This document shows, in pieces, positions 58,330 through 64,000 of a DNA stretch of 64,000 nucleotides (position 1 is its first letter; every line of letters starts with the position of its first letter). A program made the position numbers and the translations under genes. This stretch comes from Escarpia spicata (taxonomy: Eukaryota; Annelida; Polychaeta; Sabellida; Siboglinidae), in NCBI GenBank assembly GCA_963995525.1, contig OZ023217.1, positions 1,922,257 to 1,986,256 on the forward strand. Direction: 5' to 3'. The notes beneath the pieces are model-generated. The model ran no database searches. It worked only from the letters and a program-made list of their open reading frames with translations, and was not told the DNA's origin.

Positions 58330-59396
58330 TAAATGATTAACCCAAGCAGTAGGAGAATTAGACCGACACTTTCACGCTGTCTCTGTCGGGTGTTGCTAAT
58401 GAGCCGACAAAAGAAAGTAACTAAACTATAACAATTACCGTAAACAGTAAGCTCGGTAGCAATGACGGATGTGTGTACTAAACACTACGAAGACTATGCA
58501 AGTCACACGACACGGGCCCCGAGATGTCCTTGGTGCTTCGCGGTCGATCGGCTGCCAGGCAACGGTGTCTGTAGATTAACCGCGACACCGTCTCAGCATG
58601 CCGACCAGGCGCTAATTAATTACTTCGCCGAAGGACGCAACTCCGTACACACGTCGACTGTAATTCCAGACCAGAGGCCGAGCTAAGCTTTGTTCCCGAT
58701 AAGATATGTATGTGCATCGCGTCATAGGTATGTTGATCAGGTATTATAGTCCGCCGCCGGCGATTACTTGCCCGTAGTAAGGTGACGTTGTCTAGTGACA
58801 ATATTCATTATGACGTTCTCTGATGACGCACGCGCAACGTACTCGCGCAATTTTCTGGTTAAAACTCGGCGACTTCTTCCATCCTCGCTTGTTGAGTAGT
58901 TTGATGGTCAAGCGTGTCAGCAGATCAGCAGGACATTGGAATAAATTATAGGCTGGTCACGGGAAGACTTCAAGTATACTACGCTGATTTGGAATTTTGC
59001 CTACCAAAATACTAGTTATGTTTCCTGAGACATGATCTAAAATTGTAGGGTAGGTAGGACAGACGTTTTCTCATGGGAGATAACTTAGGGAGGTAGGCAT
59101 TTACATATTTTTATAATTTGTTTTTATGAAGAACATTTTTTTTTTCCGTGTCCTATTTATGCAGGGTCACAAAAATGTGTGTTTTCCTTGTGAAGTCGTA
59201 AGAACGTTTGTGGTCTACGACGAGTAACGGAGAAGCCTTGGCACAAAGTTGGAAATAGTTTAATCATAACATTGAACAATACGTAGATATATAGTTCAAT
59301 CATGACATTGAAAAATAGTTCGATTATAACATTTAACAAAACGTCACGAATATTATAATTGAAGTCCATTTAAACATTAATTTAGTTATACACTAC

Positions 59397-59465
<69 letters not shown>

Positions 59466-59657
59466 ACATATAATCTGCAATTTTGTATTGTGAATGTTGT
59501 ACAAGTCTGACATTTACCACAACAAATATGTTAATTCCTACGTTTGCTGAGATGTATGCAAATTATGACGACCTAACCGTCATTAATTTGTAGTTGATTT
59601 GTCACATTAAAATTACTATTGTCAGTACAACCGAAAGAAGGGCAAAATATATTCCGG

Positions 59658-59696
<39 letters not shown>

Positions 59697-60985
59697 TACA
59701 ATATGTACTATATACCGTATTTATATCATTACATTCTGTGTCGTTTCGTTAGTATTATCGTGTACAGTATTTCCTTGTAATATACGATGCACTTAATGGA
59801 AAGCGTATTTACACATATTTTGTTTTTGATGTAATATGCCTACGTTCATTAAATTAAATATTCAGGTATTTATTATGGCGTTATTAAAAAATTCAATAGT
59901 GTGGACAAACGAATTGTTTGTGCAATTTAGAAGTCTACAAACCAAGGTAATCTGGACAAACTTCAGATTTTAGGGTTTTCTCAATTCCATTGTATTTATT
60001 CATGACCCACAGTTGTCTATCATATTTATCGCGTTACGTTTCATTGCGGTATGCTTTGCTTTGTAGAACAGAAAACGCACGCACATTCAATTTAAAATCA
60101 ATCGACGTTTTGTCTTTTTGAGATCAATCGAATCGACGAATGCACCCTGTGCGGATTTGCTCAACCAACGCTGCAATAATTCACAATAACCTCTAGATCG
60201 GCTCAAAGCCCGTATAATTCAATCATACAGCGTTCTAAGTCAGTGACTTTTATCAGAACGTATCGCCGAAATCAAAGTCGCCTGCGGCACCGGTCACAGA
60301 CACAGATTAATAAAACAATACATTCGCGCCGTGTCGCCGCGCGTGCGAATGTCGTCTGCTTTGTTTCTGGGGGATGCCTGTCGTCTGCGGGACTGTCGCT
60401 AGGGAGCGGTCATTGGCGCGTGACGCCCAGACGATCGGCGACGCTGCCACTTCACAGGGCCGGCGCGTGCCCGCCGCTGCCGGGCTACCCAAGCCACCGG
60501 GAGCACGTCGGTAAGATTCCCTCTCGATTACGAGGTGTTAATTAATTTTGCAGTAATGCCAGTCGGCGAATCACCGCTCGCTCCCTTTGATGTCGTCTGT
60601 TTAATCCGGCGCGGAGCGATACTATCAATTTGAGGTCAATATTGTTTACGGTCGGGCTGGGTCGGGATGTATGTTCCTTCTGGCGGGGCAGATGCGAGGG
60701 AGGGGTCGGCGGAGTGGGTGGGTGGGGTGTGTGCTTGGCGTGACAGCCCTCGGGGCGGGAGGGATGTAATGGTAGCAATTGGCGATGTGGAAAATATAAG
60801 TAGCGAGATAAGTGTAAATAATAACACTAATAATGGTAATTGCAATACTAATATATTAATAATAGGTATAATAATAATAACACGCGTGGTGTTTAACTGT
60901 TACTTATGGGAATATTAATTAAAAGTAAAAAACTACTCTTACTTTTCTTATTGCTGTTATACTATGCCCTGCTGGAAGTTAAGAG
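58330..60985. other. unassigned; regulatory-looking GC-rich patches
   Basis: AT runs at 59402-59462 and 59659-59692. GC-rich patches at 58470-58690 (with an RFX-like X-box) and 60340-60620 (with GGTGTTAATTAATTTTGCAG). No exon I can support. Confidence 0.35.
58551..58563. promoter_or_regulatory. RFX X-box-like site
   Basis: GCTGCCAGGCAAC has both half-sites of the RFX consensus with a one-base difference in the left half. It lies in a GC-rich unique segment. Confidence 0.3.
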
Positions 60986-61276
60986 AGGTAAATTTTAGGA
61001 CGGCTCAAAGCGCTTTACACTTTACTCTCTGACAAACCTGTTAAATTGAACACAATCTCGACTTCTCCCGGAAGCATTCAGCCACACTTCAATTAATGCC
61101 CGAAGACTAATCGTACACAACATGTAATACCCACTAGTGGCTATAGCCAGGTACTCATTCATACACCTGTGTGAACTGAAGCAACTTGCCCAAGGTTCGA
61201 CATAGCAGCACAGGATTCGAATCCGGGTTCTCTTGACCGAGAGTCCGATGCTCTATCCACTGCACCACCGTGATCC
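60985..61276 (-). mobile_element. complete-looking tRNA-headed SINE
   Basis: On the minus strand: box A TGGTGCAGTGGATAGAG (61267-61251), box B GGATTCGAATCC (61224-61213), a body with CTTGGGCAAGTTGCTTCAGT and GAGTACCTGGCTATAG, and a 3' tail GTGTAAAGCGCTTTGAG (61020-61003). The tail matches the 3' ends of the L2-like LINEs here. Confidence 0.8.
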
Positions 61277-61279
61277 ACA

Positions 61280-62160
61280 TAAAAGGAGGCAGTCTGCTTC
61301 ACGTTTTTATTCGTTTTTCATTGATTAATACAATGTTCTTAAGACTATAATACAATATGCCCGTGTTGAAGGTATATTGCCCGCCAAATTAAAAAGCCCT
61401 AAATGTTCGCAATTTGAAGGTTTCAACCAGCGACATTTTCAAACTGTAAACAAAACACCCATTATCAAAACTAGCTTTATTGGTAATATTGGTATTTGAT
61501 GTTCAACGTTCAACGGAGACACTTCCAATTACAAATTACTACTCGGTCTGATTCCGGTTTAGTCATAAAAGAATAGCTTTCAATATCGCTGTTTGCTGTC
61601 ATATCTACGTGTTTCCCACGCTGTGCGGTTGGCTGAATTCAATGAACTGTTACTACTACAAAATATTATTGCTTCAATTATTATCCAAAGTTTGCAAACA
61701 AACAAACCCACATCCTCCGTGGCACGTGTAGGCCTGCTGTGAGATATGTTTTGATCGAACTGATTAACCTGTAGTAGCGGAGACCGAGGTCACTTGTAAA
61801 ACACGTCAATTGTATCACAGGTGCGAGTTACCTGGGCCTTCACAGGGTATGACGACCATTGGCTAAAAAAAACTCCGTCCTCTTGATCGCCACGTGTCGC
61901 CATGTGTGTGAAAGTGCCCTTTCAGGACTTGCCCAAGTAAACTGCCCTTTGTGAACAATGTTGCCCCATGTAACTGTTGAATACAGCGACAGGAGTAACC
62001 TGTAATGAAGAATACAATGGGCTGATAACTTATGATAAGTAGGATGGGGGCTGGGTGGGTGGGTGGGGGTGGGGAGTTGGTCTGATTGAGGGGAAGGGGC
62101 GGCAAATGAAAGGGCTGGAGCAACGGCCCACATTGTGTGTATGTAAACACATCCTCTGAT
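61280..62160. other. unassigned sequence
   Basis: A G-rich patch at 62040-62100 and no supported ORF. Confidence 0.35.
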
Positions 62161-62165
62161 CTATA

Positions 62166-62640
62166 GCTTAACACACCTGGCTTGTCGTCAACACCTTAAC
62201 ACACCTAACTCGTCGCAAACATATTAACACACCTGGCTCGTCGTCAACAACTTATCACACCTGGCCTGTCGTCAACAACTTAACACACCTGCCCGTCGTC
62301 AACACCTTAACACACCTGGCTCGTTGCCAACAACTTAATACACCTGCCCGTCGTCAACATCTTAACACACCTGGCTCGTCGTCAACAACTTAACAAACCT
62401 GTCCGTCGTCAACATCTTAACACACCTGGCTCGTTGTCAACAACTTAACACACATGGCCGGTCGTCAACATCTTAATGCACCTGGCCCGTCGTCAGCAAC
62501 TTAATACACCTGGCTCGTCGTCAACATTGTAACGCACTTTGCCCGTCGTCAACATTTTTAACACACCTGGCCAAAATATCAACATACCTGGCCCGTTGTC
62601 AACATATTAACACACCTGGCCAGTTAACTCCACCTATCTC
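62166..62640. repeat. 28-bp minisatellite, ~16 copies
   Basis: The unit is CTTAACACACCTGGCTCGTC plus GTCAACAA, with indels that blur the period at the right end. Confidence 0.9.
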
Positions 62641-62644
62641 GTGC

Positions 62645-63100
62645 CACGGACGCGTTAAGGCTGTCGTGCCGACTCTGTTGTCACGCGGCGCTGTTGTAAT
62701 GGTCGTTCAACCGGCCTCGGACACACTGAAGGACCAACTCTCGCGGTTGCTCGACCCGCATCGACGCCACTCGCAGTACTTACAGCTAATGAGAGATCAA
62801 CTCCCGATTGCAAGCTGTTACCTGTACCTTGGCCCGGGACAGTTTACCTGTCTAGCGGGCTCTCCGTGTAACGTCGCGCTGTTCCTTGGTAGTGTTCTCT
62901 TGGATAAGAGAATAAGCGCCGTTGGTCCATACTATCTGATGTCTGTGCCAGGGGGGTAACTGTGTACAATGTTGAGGACTGCACTGATCGTAGGAAAGGA
63001 AGCATTCTGCATTATAGCTGCTGTCAAAAACAGCTCTGATATATATAATAGAGCAAAGCGCCACGAGAGCGGCTCGCCTAGTCGGGTGGCGTACGTAAGA
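62645..63100. other. unassigned, moderately GC-rich
   Basis: A 97-codon ORF (62666-62959) has no start context, domain or splice support. Confidence 0.3.
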
Positions 63101-63104
63101 CGTC

Positions 63105-63292
63105 ACTATTAGTATTAGTATTGTTGTTATTAGTATTAGTATTGTTGTTATTAGTATTAGTATTGTTGTTATTAGTATTAGTATTGTTGTTATTAGTATT
63201 AGTATTGTTATTAGTATTAGTATTGTTGTTATTAATATTAGTATTGTTGTTATTAGTATTATCATAATCGTTATTAGTATTAGTATTATTAT
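63105..63292. repeat. ATT-rich 21-bp short tandem repeat
   Basis: The unit is ATTGTTGTTATTAGTATTAG plus T, with variants. Confidence 0.93.
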
Positions 63293-63363
63293 GTCCAAAC
63301 AGAAGACGACTTCTCAATTCAGAACTGCAATCAATGATATAAATTGGCCAAATTGTGGATACC

Positions 63364-63490
63364 TGTGTGTGTGTGTGTGTGTGTGTATGTGTGCGTGTGT
63401 GTGTGTGTGTGTGTATGTATGTGTGCGTGTGCGTGCGTGCGTGTTTTGCGCGCGCGCGCGTGTGTGTGTGTGTGTGTGCGCGCGCGCGCG
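63364..63490. repeat. GT and GC dinucleotide microsatellite
   Basis: GT with GTAT/GCGT interruptions, and CG runs at 63449-63460 and 63478-63491. The alternating purine-pyrimidine tract could favour Z-DNA. Confidence 0.95.
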
Positions 63491-63499
63491 CAGACGGGT

Positions 63500-64000
63500 G
63501 CTTGTGCATGTGTGAGTAATTCCGCAGTTACATTATGACAGCTGCCAATGTAGCTTTTTGTTGTTATTTGGTACGTTTTTGTACATCCAGACACACCTAG
63601 ACTTGGATCAAACCGATGTAAATGACACCAACGTAAACATTAAAAAAACCTAACCAAGACCAGTATCAATAGGTGCCTGACATAAATAAGAAACTGAAAG
63701 TAGACATCCGTTTTGTTATTCGAGGTATGTACTTTGTAGTCGGAGACGGTATCGATTCTTGCAGCACGACCGTGATGCGGTTATACCGATAGAAGAAAGC
63801 CAGCGGAGTGAAACATTAGCTGTAGCGCCGTGAGACAGATTGTCCCGAAGTAACAATGGCCTAACGTAAACCGCTCCTTTGACCTCAGAAGTCACGACGT
63901 GAGGCTGAATTTCAGCCACGAGAAAGTGCACGTGTAAGAGAACCGCCGCGTGATTGAGACGTGTAATCTGCCCGTCATTCCAGGTGCCTTCCTTGGTTAC
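63500..64000. other. unassigned sequence at window end
   Basis: No gene, repeat or motif I can support. Confidence 0.35.

Overview
This is a eukaryotic (animal) genomic window, not bacterial or viral. Coding sequence is sparse and split into exons with GT..AG introns. Most of the DNA is tandem repeat or decayed retroelement. The elements are Jockey/CR1/L2-type LINE reverse transcriptases, a Penelope-like element with a GIY-YIG nuclease, and tRNA-headed SINEs. This mix suggests a marine invertebrate, plausibly a mollusc or other lophotrochozoan; that is inference from repeat content. By eye, roughly a quarter of the window is micro- or minisatellite.

Layout. 1-3 kb: the last three exons of an unrecognised helical, charged protein (+), with a 26-bp minisatellite and a Penelope-like fragment in its last intron. 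3-4.5 kb: a duplicated compound microsatellite and a SINE remnant. 4.5-17.2 kb: the most interesting region, holding two tandem paralogous copies of a two-exon gene on the minus strand. Exon 1 encodes a signal peptide. Exon 2 encodes a short stalk, one membrane segment and a cytoplasmic tail built from 14-residue repeats carrying PPPY (WW-domain ligand) motifs. The copies have 24 and 7 repeat units, and each runs in frame past its stop into a diverged 39-bp array. Copy B ends at a 200-N gap.

17.4-25 kb: a 5'-truncated L2-like LINE inserted inside a 32-bp minisatellite, a SINE, a pair of ~335-bp direct repeats, and a second L2-like LINE end on the minus strand. 25-34 kb: mostly unassigned, with a perfect 35-bp palindrome, a 35-bp minisatellite and the last two exons of a second unrecognised gene (+, 30428-31654). 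34.3-37.3 kb: a decayed Jockey-superfamily LINE. 37-44 kb: dispersed repeats, a probable MITE, a 30-bp minisatellite and a SINE head. 44-49.6 kb: a 42-bp minisatellite abutting a minus-strand Penelope-like element. That element's ORF has been split by a 2.4-kb array of a 32-bp unit taken from the ORF itself. 50-55 kb: a 28-bp array and AT/GT tracts with a 48-bp perfect inverted repeat. 55.3-57.9 kb: another dead LINE. 58-64 kb: a hairpin, motif-bearing GC-rich unique DNA, a full tRNA-headed SINE and further minisatellites.

The genes do not form a visible pathway. The supported themes are (i) a duplicated type I membrane protein with a repeat-expandable PPxY tail, (ii) birth of minisatellites from, and next to, Penelope-like sequence, and (iii) SINEs sharing the 3' tail of the resident L2-like LINEs. 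Exon calls rest on splice motifs and matching phases seen by eye. No database search was possible.
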